DNA from: Botryosphaeria dothidea
Taxonomy: Eukaryota > Ascomycota > Dothideomycetes > Botryosphaeriales > Botryosphaeriaceae
Direction: 5' to 3'
Assembly: GCA_011503125.2 (NCBI GenBank)
Contig: WWBZ02000001.1
Location: 1,116,001 to 1,180,000, forward strand
DNA: 64,000 nt
How positions within the stretch are numbered: the stretch's first letter is position 1; every line of letters begins with the position of its first letter. The notes under the pieces are model-generated. The model was given only the letters and a program-made list of their open reading frames with translations, searched no databases and was not told the DNA's origin. The position numbers and the translations under genes are program-made. Positions 32,056 to 43,166 of the stretch are shown in pieces.

Positions 32056-32272
32056 CCAATGTTCTGAAAATCGGCACATACGCCGTTCGAAATGCAAAGC
32101 TTGCCAGCTCTGCTCTGTTCGTACATCTACTTAAAATGCCTGTCGTGTGTCAACTTAGACAACGCAGACCATTCGCCCTTCAAAGGCCGTGAATAGGGCA
32201 TAAGAAATGTCAAAAATCTCCTCTGATCCACCGCTGGTATCAACTTGTCCGTGTGCAGCTGCTCTCTTTCCT

Positions 32273-33607
32273 TCATGACCTTCTCCACTCATTTGCCTCC
32301 TCCTGAGTTCCATGGGACGACGCTAGGAGCGTGTGATGCTCATCGTGCTCGCCATCAATGCCCAGACGAGCCTCAATAGCCCTTTGAACGCTTCCTTGCC
32401 TCGACGGAGGCGAATCACCCGTGTCCTCTTCAGCGTCGGCGTCAGCGTCGGCGTCCTCAACACGAACAATCGGAGTGTCGCTGTATCGAGCATGGCCGTT
32501 CTCCGCGTCCCCGTACTCAATGGCGCGGCGGGCGTCCCCATTGCCATTAGCATGGTTGCCGGACTTGCTGACCTCCGTGACGCGAGACAACCAGGACGGA
32601 CGACGGGCCGGCATGTACACGACTATCATCTGCAGCAATCATTCGTCAGCACTTTTCTTCCATCTTTCCAACCAATTGCTCTCGAGATCTCCAATCCTTC
32701 CGTATTCCGTCCCACCGTCCTCCAAAAAAAAAAAATCGACTCACCTCCCAGACCCAAACCCCCGCGCAAACAATCACAACCAACCCCGCCACGACTTGCT
32801 CCTCCTCCCTCCACGCCCCAAAGCACGCGCGCTCCCTGCCGTACGTCCGCGCGCACGTGCTCCGCGCCGTCCGCCCCGACTCCGGATCGTGCTTCGCAAA
32901 CGGCCACGCCATGTCGTACACGCTGCGGAGGCCGCAGCAGTCGAACGCGTCCTGGATGCGCCGCACCTCCGGCTCCTTGCCGCCGCGGTACAGCGCGCGC
33001 CACGCGTCCTCCAGGCCGCACGCCAGGCCGCTCGCGGGCGCGAGGTGCGTACCGGCCAGCGTCGCGAGGACGGTCGCGGTGACGGTCAGGAAGACGAGCG
33101 TGAGCGACGTGAACGTCGTGCGGCGCCGGCGCCGGGACGAGGAGGCGTACGAGGCCGTCGATGAGCGGCGCGCGCGCGGGGCGAGGGCGGGGGATTTGCC
33201 GTTGGTGGTCAGGCGCGTGAGGCGCTCGAGGACGAGGCCGTGGAGGGCGGGGAGGACGATGGTGAGGCCGGTGAGGGCGGTGGGGATGGGGAGGGAGAGG
33301 CGGTGGACCATGTAGTGGGCGTAGCTGTTTGGCGGGTGTCAGCCGTGGGATTTGCGATTGAGCCAATGGCTTGGATCGGAGTGGTGGTGGTGGGGTCTGT
33401 GAGCATGCAGGTACGAAGCTTGTGTTGTTTCGCTGGGTCGGTGGGAGTCCGCTTACCAGGCCACAATGGTGAGGGCTAGGAGGTACTGCAGTAGTGATCG
33501 GCTGGTGTGAGCTTCTGGTCCAATTGGGAAATGGCAATTGAGCAATTGCGGGCTTCACTTACAAGGACACTGAGAACAGTGACGATGGAGCGCTTGTTGC
33601 GGGTCAT
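32273..33607 (-). CDS. Tetraspanin-like four-pass membrane protein
   Basis: Four exons (33607-33563, 33485-33457, 33324-32745, 32629-32273) give 336 residues. Four membrane segments are visible: near residues 8-26 (VTVLSVLYLLALTIVACY), 40-56, 96-116 (FTSLTLVFLTVTATVLATLA) and about 202-225 (VVAGLVVIVCAGVWVWEM). The large loop between segments 3 and 4 contains the CCG tripeptide at 154-156 (AFDCCGLRS) and further cysteines, the tetraspanin hallmark. The C-terminal tail is cytosolic and acidic, with a DADADADAEED run. Fungal tetraspanins (Pls1, Tsp2, Tsp3) act at the plasma membrane; this one is closest in style to Tsp3. The first two exons are tiny and were placed by frame and hydrophobicity. 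An A-run of 11 (T-run on the coding strand) lies in the last intron. Confidence 0.75.
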
Positions 33608-36350
33608 GGTGCACCTTTGCTTTTGGTCTTGGGGATACTGCAGGTGTTCGGGTGTTGCGAATGCTCGAAGCGTGGTGAGGCTTCCGATGCGCAGGTTTAA
33701 GAGGGTGGTGGGGTCAGGGACTTCGGAGGGGTGCGTGAGGTGCCTGGCTGGTTGCTGCTCGGCGTTCCACCGTGAAACAGGGTAAAGTAAATAATGAAGG
33801 GTTGGAAGACGGACAGGCGAGAGGAGAGGTCGCCGTCCGAAGGGTCTGTTAAAGTAGGGTAACCGGAGCCTTGGGCGGCCGAGAAATGGAAATGTAAAAC
33901 CGCAGCCCTTTTTTTACTTGCTTCGCGGATACGGCAGACACGTCCGGGATCTGAGGGAGTAAAAATAATAAGGGCTTAGGCAGTCAAGAGGATCGTTGCT
34001 TGTGGTTGGGAAGAGATGCGCGCGTACGATCTCTGGACCCCTCTCGCTCCCCCGCTTCCTTCAAAAAGAAGGTGCTGCAGCAATGATGGTCGTACTCTCT
34101 CAATCACGCGTGTCTACTCTTTCCTCTTTTCGCCGCACGCTTGCGCAAATTACTGGCGCTCGCGTACGCGCATACACGCAAAACCATGCACGTACGCAGA
34201 CGAAACCTCCCTTCTGACGCGCGCGCGCTTTGCCACCACCCGTTCTGTCCTGTTCGTTTCCTACAATTCAAAACGCACGGTTCGTTCTTTTCCCGTTTCG
34301 CCCCTCTTGCGGCATGCGCGGGGGAGATGCTTCCGACGATCGAACGTACTCGAAAGAAAAGAAAGGGCCCAACGATCCTTATCGTCGCATCGGAAACGGG
34401 TTCATGACACAGGTTCGCGGTTTTGCAAGGATTTTTCTGGCGCGCGGTTGGGTAGGTAGGGGACGGGGATGTAGCGGTCAACCTTAAGGTGCAAGAGAGA
34501 AAGGGTTAGGTTCTGGTGCAACAGGGGACCAGACGGACGAACCGGCGCGGCAGGGTTCTTCCCGTCCCTTGGCTTCTCTTTCCCCAGGGCTGAAAAAAAA
34601 AATCCGATAGGATGAAGAGACAGCAAGAGCGTCGAAATGGAGGAGCTTGGGAAATAGTTGGTGAGCTGGGCTTCGGCAGGAGCGAAGAATTGGAGACCGG
34701 GATAGATTATCACCAAGCTTTGTGATAGGTGAAGAGTAAGAATGGGATGGAACTGGATACGGATGGGCCAGATTATATTAAGAGAAAAAGGAGATGGACG
34801 AGCAGCTAGGCTACGTAAGAACAGGCTGTTGTTGTAAGTCGCTCACACCGGTGGTGCATTTAGATCTAGTGAGATTTTCCTTGGTAAAGTAGGTATGTAC
34901 TAAGTTGTTCTCTAAACTCCTTGGAACATTAGCTGGGAGATGATGCCAACGAGTAGAGAGACGCCAGGGCTAGTTGGAAGGCTGCAAGGCAATTCCACGC
35001 GCCTGCCCGACGAGTAACATACAGCTACGTACGTGGTCCGGCTTGCGAAACGGCCTCCCGTCGATACCGCTCCAGTCGCCGCGTATCCCGAAGCCGCCTG
35101 TGTTCTACCACCGTGCTCTAGGCTAGCCCGCAAAAAGTGCAGTACGAAAACGGTGACGCTGTACGTCGGCGACACAGCAAGACAGAGAGAAGTCAGTGGC
35201 TGGACATGCGCCATTAAAATGGAGCACGTGGTCCCACAAACAACGCCCCGCGAAGGAAAGACGTTGATAAACGAAGCTTGATGGCCTTTCACCGATGCTG
35301 CAGCGCCTAAGCCAATCGACCAAGAATTGTTGCAAGCGTTGATGACGGTGAAGAGCGTGATCGAGGGTCTGGCGGCGTCGATCTATTGGGCGATCATAAG
35401 GTTCTTGTTGGACGCTATGCCTGTGCGCCTGGCTTTCCGGGGCGGCGCGTCGGCCGCGGCGGGGCGAGTCGCGCCTGTGCCGGCTACGTTTAGCTCCTTG
35501 GTGTCTACAAATCGGTTCGGAAAGTGTTGCGATAGCCCGCGCAGATATAAACAGATTGTTGAAGCAATTATCTGGATGAAGGCGTGCAAGAAACGCTGAG
35601 AGGCTGACCCAAAGTCCTCATGAATATGGATGATGGGACGAAATCAGATCGTCGATGATGCCAATGCTCGTGCTGGGTTCTCCGGCGGGGGCTCATGAGG
35701 GGCTGGGGCACGAAGCGTGGAGCCTGCGGGATCGTTAAGGGTTGCGCATGCGTGCGGCGAGAATCCGCCTCTCTTCCAGATAGTTGTAGATTTCTACCTA
35801 TCACAAGGGGATCAAAGCCAGTGCGCCAGGTATGAACGTTTTTGTGTCACAACTGCTTCCCATATCCGTATGAGCCTGCAGCTGGTACCGCATATGGACA
35901 AGTTTAGTCTTGTGTTCACACTGTACCACTGATAGTTACAAGTATATACATCCAGTAGATGGAGTGGCCCGCTCCTTCAATGTCACTGTCGTGGCACCAG
36001 AACGGATCGATAAGATGATTGGAGCCAAAAGCTTGCCATCCGGGCGCCTCTCGTGCAGTAGCTGGCTGCGACCTGTCCAGTGACGTTCTCGCGGAAAAGG
36101 GCAGACATTCCGAATGACGAGCCTGCCACTTGGGTTCAACACTCCGGAACAAACGTCCGAGAGGTTAACTTCTGATCGCACTAGAATCGCGGCCGAGGCT
36201 AAACGCAAGAGACGACAAGGACGGGTCAACCATGCCGAATGCGCCTCCATGACTCGAACGATATTCCTGCATCTCCACTTCGCTATTCTTTCCCTTCACC
36301 GCCTAAATGTGTTTCTCCAACGTTGCCTCACTGTCGTATTGGCCAACGGA
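33608..36350. other. Gene-poor intergenic region
   Basis: 2.7 kb without a convincing gene. ORFs of 70-147 codons occur on both strands at 34.0-34.5 and 35.0-35.9 kb, but they overlap each other and have no family resemblance. I see no repeat family member and no RNA gene. Confidence 0.45.
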
Positions 36351-36806
36351 TCAGAAATCCGTCACTCGGCCGTTGAAGCTCCAATCGCCGGATGAGCCCC
36401 ACCTGAGCGGCTCGTTCTTAGGTCCTCCAACCTCTCCTGTCTTTGGGTTGACATCACCTTCGAATTCTGGTTTGGCGCCTCTCTGAATATCGGGGTGTAG
36501 TTCCTCACCTTCGCCCTCCGCAGCAACCTTGTAGACTTTGTCTTCGGCGACTGCGTCGGGCGACTGGTTGATTTGCGGGCGTGAGGACGGCGTTGCAGGC
36601 GAGGAAGAATGCGGCGATTGGTTGATGGCAGGAGCTTCGCGGGGAGTACTAAACGCGCCTGTTGAGCGACGTTGAAGCTCCTCGAAGATCTTTTGCTCTT
36701 CCTCTGGGAGGCGAGGCGGTGCTGGCGAGACACGGAAGTTTGAGGCGTGACGAACACTCGGGGCGAGGCGACGAGTGAAAAGTTGGGGCCTGAACATGGC
36801 GCGCAT
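36351..36806 (-). CDS. Succinate dehydrogenase assembly factor 4 (SDHAF4/Sdh8)
   Basis: Single-exon ORF. I chose ATG 36806 (MRAMFRPQLFTRRLAPSVRH), giving 151 residues with a basic mitochondrial presequence. The reading frame is open farther upstream to 37022, but that part is not presequence-like. The C-terminus carries the family signature: a GGxxxEFEGDVNPKTGE-type block (here GAKPEFEGDVNPKTGEVGGP), then KNEPLRWG and the terminal GDWSFNGRVTDF. Sdh8/SDHAF4 is a small matrix chaperone that binds flavinated Sdh1 and promotes its pairing with Sdh2 in complex II. The middle is a low-complexity Ser/Pro/Gln linker containing a repeated INQSP motif. The length fits the family. Confidence 0.88.
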   Translation of the reverse strand: MRAMFRPQLFTRRLAPSVRHASNFRVSPAPPRLPEEEQKIFEELQRRSTGAFSTPREAPAINQSPHSSSPATPSSRPQINQSPDAVAEDKVYKVAAEGEGEELHPDIQRGAKPEFEGDVNPKTGEVGGPKNEPLRWGSSGDWSFNGRVTDF

Positions 36807-39800
36807 AGCGAGATATTGATGTGTGGAGAATCGGGGAGAAGACGCGGTCGAACAGTCTAAGAGCTGGAAGGAATGAATTGTAGAGGTGTCGAGGCCCGAA
36901 TCTCGAAGCTGCGAGATCGGTGGCGGCGGGAGCGAGTCTAGCATGCCGGCGATCCCCGATATGAGCCGAGCACGTGTCGGGGCAAATCGGAGAATCTGTT
37001 TCTCCAACCTCACCTCAACCATTTCTGCACACCCCTGCTTTTGTCCGCAGCTACTGCTCTACTCGCTACGATATTTTCCCTCAGATAGAAAACTACCCGT
37101 CGAAACAGCTCAGTATTCGTTCTTATCGCAGGACAAATTAGAATTCCCAGTCACCACTAACGACCGCAGCTAATCTTTTGCTTGACAGTCGAAAGACATT
37201 GCAACTGCTATTGCAGAAGTTGCCTGGATGCTGTGGGACATACATATATTGTGCTTCTTGCTTGCTTCTTGCACAAATATATGTTCCAGGTCAATACAGT
37301 TGTTTGTTTGTTTGTATAATCGGCAAGCTCGCGTACCACTCACACCCCCCTTGAAATTCATGCGTGGGTTCGTCGACTGATAGCTCCTCCTTGCTACGAT
37401 AGACAAGGGCGCAAACGAGGACAAATGCGAGTAGTCCAGGCTCATGTTGATCCTCCCTCAATAAATCCCTTTCATCTCGTTCCCTGATACATCTCCCGCA
37501 ATTCCGTTCTCGGTTGGTACGTCATTATCTGAATTGATGTGCAGCTCATCAGTGCGCACTCGGGCCATACCTAGCGCTGCCACTGTCTATCATCAAAAGA
37601 ACTCATGGTTTCACGAGGCGCCTGCCGAACCGCGAGCGTGACCCACTCAGGTCAATCAGGGTGGTCGATCCTCGAACATCTTGTCGATTTCAATTTCGTC
37701 TCGGTGGCTTCCGTCATTTCCCAACTCTTTCACCACGCATAGTCTTCTATCCGGCTACTGCTGATTCGACAACCGGATCCATGTCACCGGCGTCGGGTGC
37801 GGGGCTCAGCTGTTCCCTGCAGGCATCGAAGACGTGCAGGAATCACCCTAAAAATGCATCATGTACGCGTGGTGATATCATTTAGCCTGTAGTCAGCACT
37901 TACCTGGTGCATGCACCTCGACGTTTGCCTATCAAACCTTGCGAACGTAGAACATACTCGCGTGCTCCAATCGCTTTAGAGTTTTGGAGCATCCCAATCT
38001 GCAGGCGGCACCACATCCGTGGGGTCCCTTCAACAGCTCCACAGGCGTTCTCAATTCCAAATCTCGCCTCACTGTTCATCAATGACTGCAACTACGCTGC
38101 CCTTGACGATCGTTTGCAGTCCCCTGGGTCTAATTCCTAGAGATCATCGTCCGCAAACACGCCAGAATGCTGAGCTTCGCTCCGGATAGCTTGGAAAGAG
38201 ATTACAGTGCCGTAGGCAGCGGCCCAAATGTTCCAGCATCCGACCCCGCGCAGCCATGCGGACTAATTACGGATTCGGCACGACATCCGCATCCATTGAG
38301 GTTCGTCCTGCTGGTTGGAGGAAATACGGCGTGCGATGACACAGGCGACGCACTGCGAACTCGAATGTGGAGCGCGGATGTACAAAACAGGCGCGCAGAT
38401 GCAGACTAGAGGGCCTATTTAATTACGGTTGAGACCAGAGTCAGGCCGTGGCGAATATAGATCGGGATGGGGAAAAAGCGATGAGGCTCATCAGATTCGA
38501 TCGATACTGCTCTGGCAGTGGCTCTGGCCAGGGCTAAGCGAGCGGCACATCTCACTTGCATTCGCAGAACGTCACACAGGCGTTCTCGAGGCGCAGCGGC
38601 GCGCTGAGCGTGTCTCGGCTCGGGGATTTCTGTGACGAGGGCCGCGCATGCATCGGGACAATGGGCTGCGGTGCTGCGCAGAAATATTGAGGAGCGGACG
38701 GGCGAGTCAGCAGCGTTGATCCGCATCAAAGCGAGCGCCGTGAGCTTGGGAATTGCCATTCGGCTCGCAAATCGGACGATGGAGCGGCGGTCAGACAGCG
38801 CGGCCGGGTCGCATCGAACCGCTGCTCTGGCGTCGACGGGGACAGCCCGGCGTCGCACAGATGACTGGTCGGCTGCGAGGACTCGTGGGCTTTCGGAGGG
38901 CTGCGTTAGTGGCACAGTGGGCCGGATGGAGCCGCCTCGCCTGGCCGTGGGTTGCGGAGACGCTGAAAGCAGGGCCACGGCCGTTGACCAGCGGCCAGCA
39001 GCAGCAACGATCACCATCGGCCAGCCTTGCCCCAACACGGGGCCATGGCCTCGCCTCAGGGGGTTCCTCCGCTGCTGCGTGCGCGCGGTGGGCCGGAGCC
39101 GCAGCCCTCGGCGGCAGGCAGCACGCGCGACGGGACTCTCCTCTGGGCGGCGAGGAGGCTGGGCTGGAGCGGGCGCGCGGGCGGGCGACTTGGGCGGTGG
39201 GCACGGTGGAAGGATAGCCGGGCAGGTGGTTTGAGGCGGGCGCAGTGGTGATGGGCAAGTGTCTCTGCGTCGTGCGATGGCATTGGCGCACGCCCGCGCT
39301 GTACGAGACAGGCTGAAAGCGCGGGCCCCATGTCGCATACGTCACCGGGCTGGGCGTGCTGCGGACTGACGACAGCGTACCGTGGGCAGCGCCGGAGGTG
39401 GTATATCTTCTGACAGGCGCCTTGGGGCGCTGTGGGTTCTAGACTGAGCTCCCCCCCCCTCCTTCGGGCAGCGAGGAGAGGGCGCGCGGTGGGAGGGCTC
39501 AAGGCTGATATGTGCGCACAAGCTTGCTCTCAGGCCGCCTGTCACTCGTGCGTCATAGGTAGGAGCCCTCGGGACTCGGGATGAGCTCACCTGGCGCTGC
39601 TGGCGCGCAAGGGCCCGCGACCGCCTGCGCATGCCCCGACGACGCAGCAGCACGCCCCCAGCACACTGCCATGCCCAGCGCAGCAACAGCCTGGAGCAGG
39701 ACCGCGCCGAAAAAGAAGCGTCGAAGCTGTGCAGCAGCTGAGCCGGCGACCGTGTGCGCAGGCCGCCCTGCCGCTGCCGCTGCCGCCGCCGCTGCATCCC

Positions 39801-40238
39801 TAATCGGGGCCCCCGGCCTGCCCTAGAGCACTGACTCGGCGTGCTTATCCCAGCCAAGTAGCACGCCAAACCCCACTCCCCTCCCCCTCCAAAGGCTCAA
39901 AAAATCCTAACTCATCCTCCTGTCGCCTCGTCGGCCCGTTGCGCGGACTTAACCTGCCCTGCCCTCAAGCCCCAAAGCTCTGTCTCACCTCCCGCATCAG
40001 CGCCCATACATCACAACCACTCTCCAAGAGCCCTGTGCGCCCCAGCTGCCCGTCGCTTTCGCTCCCAGTCCAGACCCGTCGAGCTGTAAGCCTTGTGGAG
40101 GCCCCGATCATCGCCGCTTCTGCCGCCCCGCCGGCACCACTCCGCCGTTCTCATCCAACACGCGCCACGCGAGCTGCTGCGCACAAAGGGCCCGACAACA
40201 CCTAACCATCCGCATTCCTACCGCATTCTTCAGGAAAC
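36807..40238. other. Long gene-poor region with GC-rich block
   Basis: 3.4 kb with no supported gene. From about 38.4 to 40.2 kb the sequence is strongly GC-rich and alternates G-rich and C-rich stretches. It includes a C-run at about 39451-39460 and a (GCC/GCT)n tract at about 39766-39795. Long ORFs in several overlapping frames here (for example 38415-39338 minus) are what high GC produces by chance. This block immediately precedes YPD1. Confidence 0.5.
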
Positions 40239-40882
40239 ATGGCTGGCGCGACCGACCACCCGGAGGACAGGGTGCGCTCCACCTTCCCCGTCTCCTCACG
40301 CGCCCGACACCACCGCTAACCGCTATGAAATTGCAGAGCGAGGAGGGCTCCACCGGCCTGCCGGACGCCGGCGACGCCATCGACACGGCCACCTTTGAGC
40401 AGATTCTCGAGATGGACGACGATGAGGACGAGCGCGAGTTCAGCAAGAGCATTGTCTTCGACTTTTTCCAGCAAGCTGAAAGCACCTTCGACAAGATGGA
40501 AGCGAATCTGTACGGGTCCCCACCACCCCAACAGCCGCCCCCTTCAGCTGACTGACCCTTGGGTGAATGCAGGAAAAAGAAAGACCTCGCCCAGCTGTCG
40601 CAGCTCGGACATTTCCTCAAGGGCTCGTCGGCCACGCTCGGACTCACCAAGGTCAAGGACAGCTGCGAGAAGATACAGCATTTCGGCGCAAACAAGGATG
40701 AGACGGGCACACACGACGAGCCGGACGACGAGAAGTGCCTCGAGCATCTGACAAAGACGATTGCACAGGCCAAGCAGGAGTTCAAGGACGTGGAGAAGGT
40801 GCTGCGGAAATTCTACCACGATGAAGCCACACCCGCCGCCACCACCACGACCGCCACTTCTACGACTACTACCTCCTCGTAG
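40239..40882 (+). CDS. YPD1: Histidine phosphotransfer protein YPD1
   Basis: Three exons (40239-40271, 40337-40509, 40573-40882) give 171 residues. Ypd1 relays phosphate from hybrid histidine kinases to the response regulators Ssk1 and Skn7 in osmotic and oxidative stress signalling, upstream of the HOG MAP kinase. The HPt helix bundle is clear. An acidic helix (TATFEQILEMDDDEDEREFS) precedes VFDFFQQAESTFDKME, then LSQLGHFLKGSSATLGL with the phospho-accepting His82. Two further helices follow, ending in EKVLRKFYHD. A Thr/Ser-rich tail (ATPAATTTTATSTTTTSS) is extra. The first exon encodes only 11 residues. Length is near that of yeast Ypd1 (167). Confidence 0.93.
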
Positions 40883-41555
40883 AAAGGGGATCAAAATGTG
40901 CGAGACGCAGATAGACGGGCGGTTCAGGAACCGCCATGACGAGCTCCTGGCCGAGCAGAAATCCGCTGCATCATCCAGAGCTCGCCGTCTCGAGAGAGAG
41001 ATACTGGGACACGGCTGCGCCTCTGGATCATGACTTGATGGATTTCGAACAGATCGGATTGAAAAGCTACAAGCGCCACGGCGCGGCAGAGTTTGCATTG
41101 GCGGCATTGAGTTAACTTTAGTATTAAATGATGGGTTGATTACGGCATCTCGCAGTCGTGTTCTTTTTTTGCTTTGTGTTGAGCGCTGCTAGCGGTGGAG
41201 GGGAAGAGGGGTATGCAGCGGTACCCTTGTCCCGCCATTGGGTCGCCTGAGATCGTCGAACTGCCTGCTCTTCTTCACCGCGCTACCTCGGTTGCACAGC
41301 CGTTGTGTGAGATTGCCCGGGGAAGCAGCAAAACGCCATCTCGTGCTTTGCCGGCGCGCCAGCTTCCCGCTCATGCCGCAAAATTCGGCGGCTCGGTTAG
41401 TCAAGCGTGACCTCATAGGTTGAACCCTGATCCACACCTGCATGGCCTCGACGTTTGCCCAACACCATTCATCTCCCGTTCACAACATCTCTTCGGAACA
41501 GCCCGGTCGGAAGACCGCTCAACCGCTCTCACCGCTGTGACTCACATGCAGCCGC
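40883..41555. other. Intergenic spacer
   Basis: 3' spacer of YPD1 and 5' region of the 2H phosphoesterase gene. Overlapping short ORFs only; nothing specific is seen. Confidence 0.45.
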
Positions 41556-42953
41556 ATGCTTCGTCTGCACCGCCCCGCTACTGCAGCATTTCCGCCTTCG
41601 ACTCGCATGAGACGCACATACAACTCACCTCTGCTGTTTCATCATTTTTCATCCTCCCATCCATCTCAAATCCCCGCTTCTAGAACTTGGGACCCTGTTT
41701 CAATAGCCTCAACTGAACCAAGCGCCAAGACAGTCGACAGTCAGCAACTCTGCAAAGAAAACTCCTTTCCTATTGGACGCAACACAACTCGACCAGTGTC
41801 ATCTTCTCCCTCACGTTTTGCACTAAAAGCGACTAACGTTCCTCACAATCCGAAAACTACTGATATGCCTCGTCGTGGTTTCGGAAAGAAGGGCGGCTAC
41901 AAGGGCCCTGTCCCAGGACCAGATGCGAAGAGCGAGGAGAACGAGCAACAGCAGCAGAACCAGAAGCCAGCGAAGAAGCCACCGTTAACGCACTTCCTTT
42001 GCGTGCCTCTTGTGACTGCAGAGTCGAAGCCTCGGTTGCAGGAATCACTGGGCAAGTTTAAGGAAGATGTGATGAAGCCCAGAAAGGTTGCGGTCACAGC
42101 TGATTCCAATTCTGAAGAGCGTGGAACGGAAGGTGATCAACATACCGATCCCGCGCGGGCGGAGGGCGAGCAACAGATGCGTGAAGTACCCGGCATTCCG
42201 GGAAAGGCAATACGGCCGGTTGGCACGCTCCATCTTACGCTTGGAGTCATGAGTCTCATGAATTCGGAAAGGGTTCAAGAGGCAGTTTCGCTGCTTCAGA
42301 ATCTTGATTTGGCAGCATTGCTGCAAGGAGAGAAGATTGCAGAGCCCCGTCCAGCTATTGTTGAGGGTGGTACACAACAGCCTAATGCCCCAGAAGAGAC
42401 ACAGAGCCAAGCTGCACAACAGAAAGACCAGTCTTATTCTGGAGAACCCTCTGCGCAGGAGGAAACTGCGGGAAACCCCACTGCAACACTATCCAATCTT
42501 CCTTCAGGATCCCAAGTTTCCGAACCCCTTGTCATCAGCCTGAAGTCACTCGTTTCCATGCACCCTCCGCGTAAAACCTCAATTCTCTATGCCCACCCTG
42601 AAGACCCCACAAACCGCCTTCATCCATTCTGCGATACCCTGAAGGCTTTGTTCACGGGAAAGGGGTTGATGGTCGAGGACACACGGCCACTGAAGCTCCA
42701 CGCGACGGTGGTCAACACCATTTACGCGAAATCGGGAGGCCATGGAAAGGGCCATGGTCCGAACGCTCGTGCCCCTATCCGCGTTGATGCGACCGACTTA
42801 CTTCCGCGGTATGCTAATTTCGTCTGGGCTGACGAGATTCGAGTGGAGAAGATCGCTATCTGTAAGATGGGCGCCAAGAAGATTGTTGGTGAGAAGGGAG
42901 ATGTGGTGCGCGAGGAGTACGAAGAGGTTGCTGCTGCGGAGATTAAGATGTAG
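41556..42953 (+). CDS. AKAP7-like 2H phosphoesterase domain protein
   Basis: Single-exon ORF, 465 residues from ATG 41556. Two HxT motifs mark the 2H (RNA ligase T/CPDase-like) fold: HLT at 226-228 in GTLHLTLGV and HAT at 382-384 in KLHATVVNT. The first is preceded by THFLCVPLV, the usual first strand, so the domain runs from about 144 to 460 with a Gln/Glu-rich insertion at about 270-320. The group includes AKAP7 nuclear-signal domains and ASCC1 and is thought to act on cyclic phosphates or 2',5'-linked RNA; the substrate here is unknown. An in-frame ATG at 41865 begins MPRRGFGKKGGYKG, a plausible alternative start for a 362-residue nuclear or cytosolic form. The first 103 residues resemble a mitochondrial presequence (MLRLHRPATAAFPPSTRMRR). 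Confidence 0.82.
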   Translation: MLRLHRPATAAFPPSTRMRRTYNSPLLFHHFSSSHPSQIPASRTWDPVSIASTEPSAKTVDSQQLCKENSFPIGRNTTRPVSSSPSRFALKATNVPHNPKTTDMPRRGFGKKGGYKGPVPGPDAKSEENEQQQQNQKPAKKPPLTHFLCVPLVTAESKPRLQESLGKFKEDVMKPRKVAVTADSNSEERGTEGDQHTDPARAEGEQQMREVPGIPGKAIRPVGTLHLTLGVMSLMNSERVQEAVSLLQNLDLAALLQGEKIAEPRPAIVEGGTQQPNAPEETQSQAAQQKDQSYSGEPSAQEETAGNPTATLSNLPSGSQVSEPLVISLKSLVSMHPPRKTSILYAHPEDPTNRLHPFCDTLKALFTGKGLMVEDTRPLKLHATVVNTIYAKSGGHGKGHGPNARAPIRVDATDLLPRYANFVWADEIRVEKIAICKMGAKKIVGEKGDVVREEYEEVAAAEIKM

Positions 42954-43166
42954 ATGTAACGACTCAGAAAGGTCGACTTCGCTTGAAGCATCCCATTTGC
43001 TATTTCTTCGCGTCACCGAATTGTTCACCACTCTAGCAAAAAAAAAGACCTCGTGAAACTGATATAATTTGAAATTGCGGTGAAGTCAAAGGATACCTAG
43101 CAAGGTATTCATATTTCTCAGACAAGCATAATATATGTACATCAAATTCGAAGCGACAGCTTAAGC

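Noticed and set aside
38415..39338. 307-codon minus-strand ORF (and overlapping plus-strand ORFs of 154-200 codons)
   Set aside because: All lie in a very GC-rich block where stops are rare in every frame. Translations are Arg/Ala/Pro-rich without any family resemblance, and the ORFs exclude one another.
37905..41460. Shared CCTCGACGTTTGCC at about 37.9 and 41.4 kb
   Set aside because: The match does not extend far and is compatible with chance; no element boundaries are visible.
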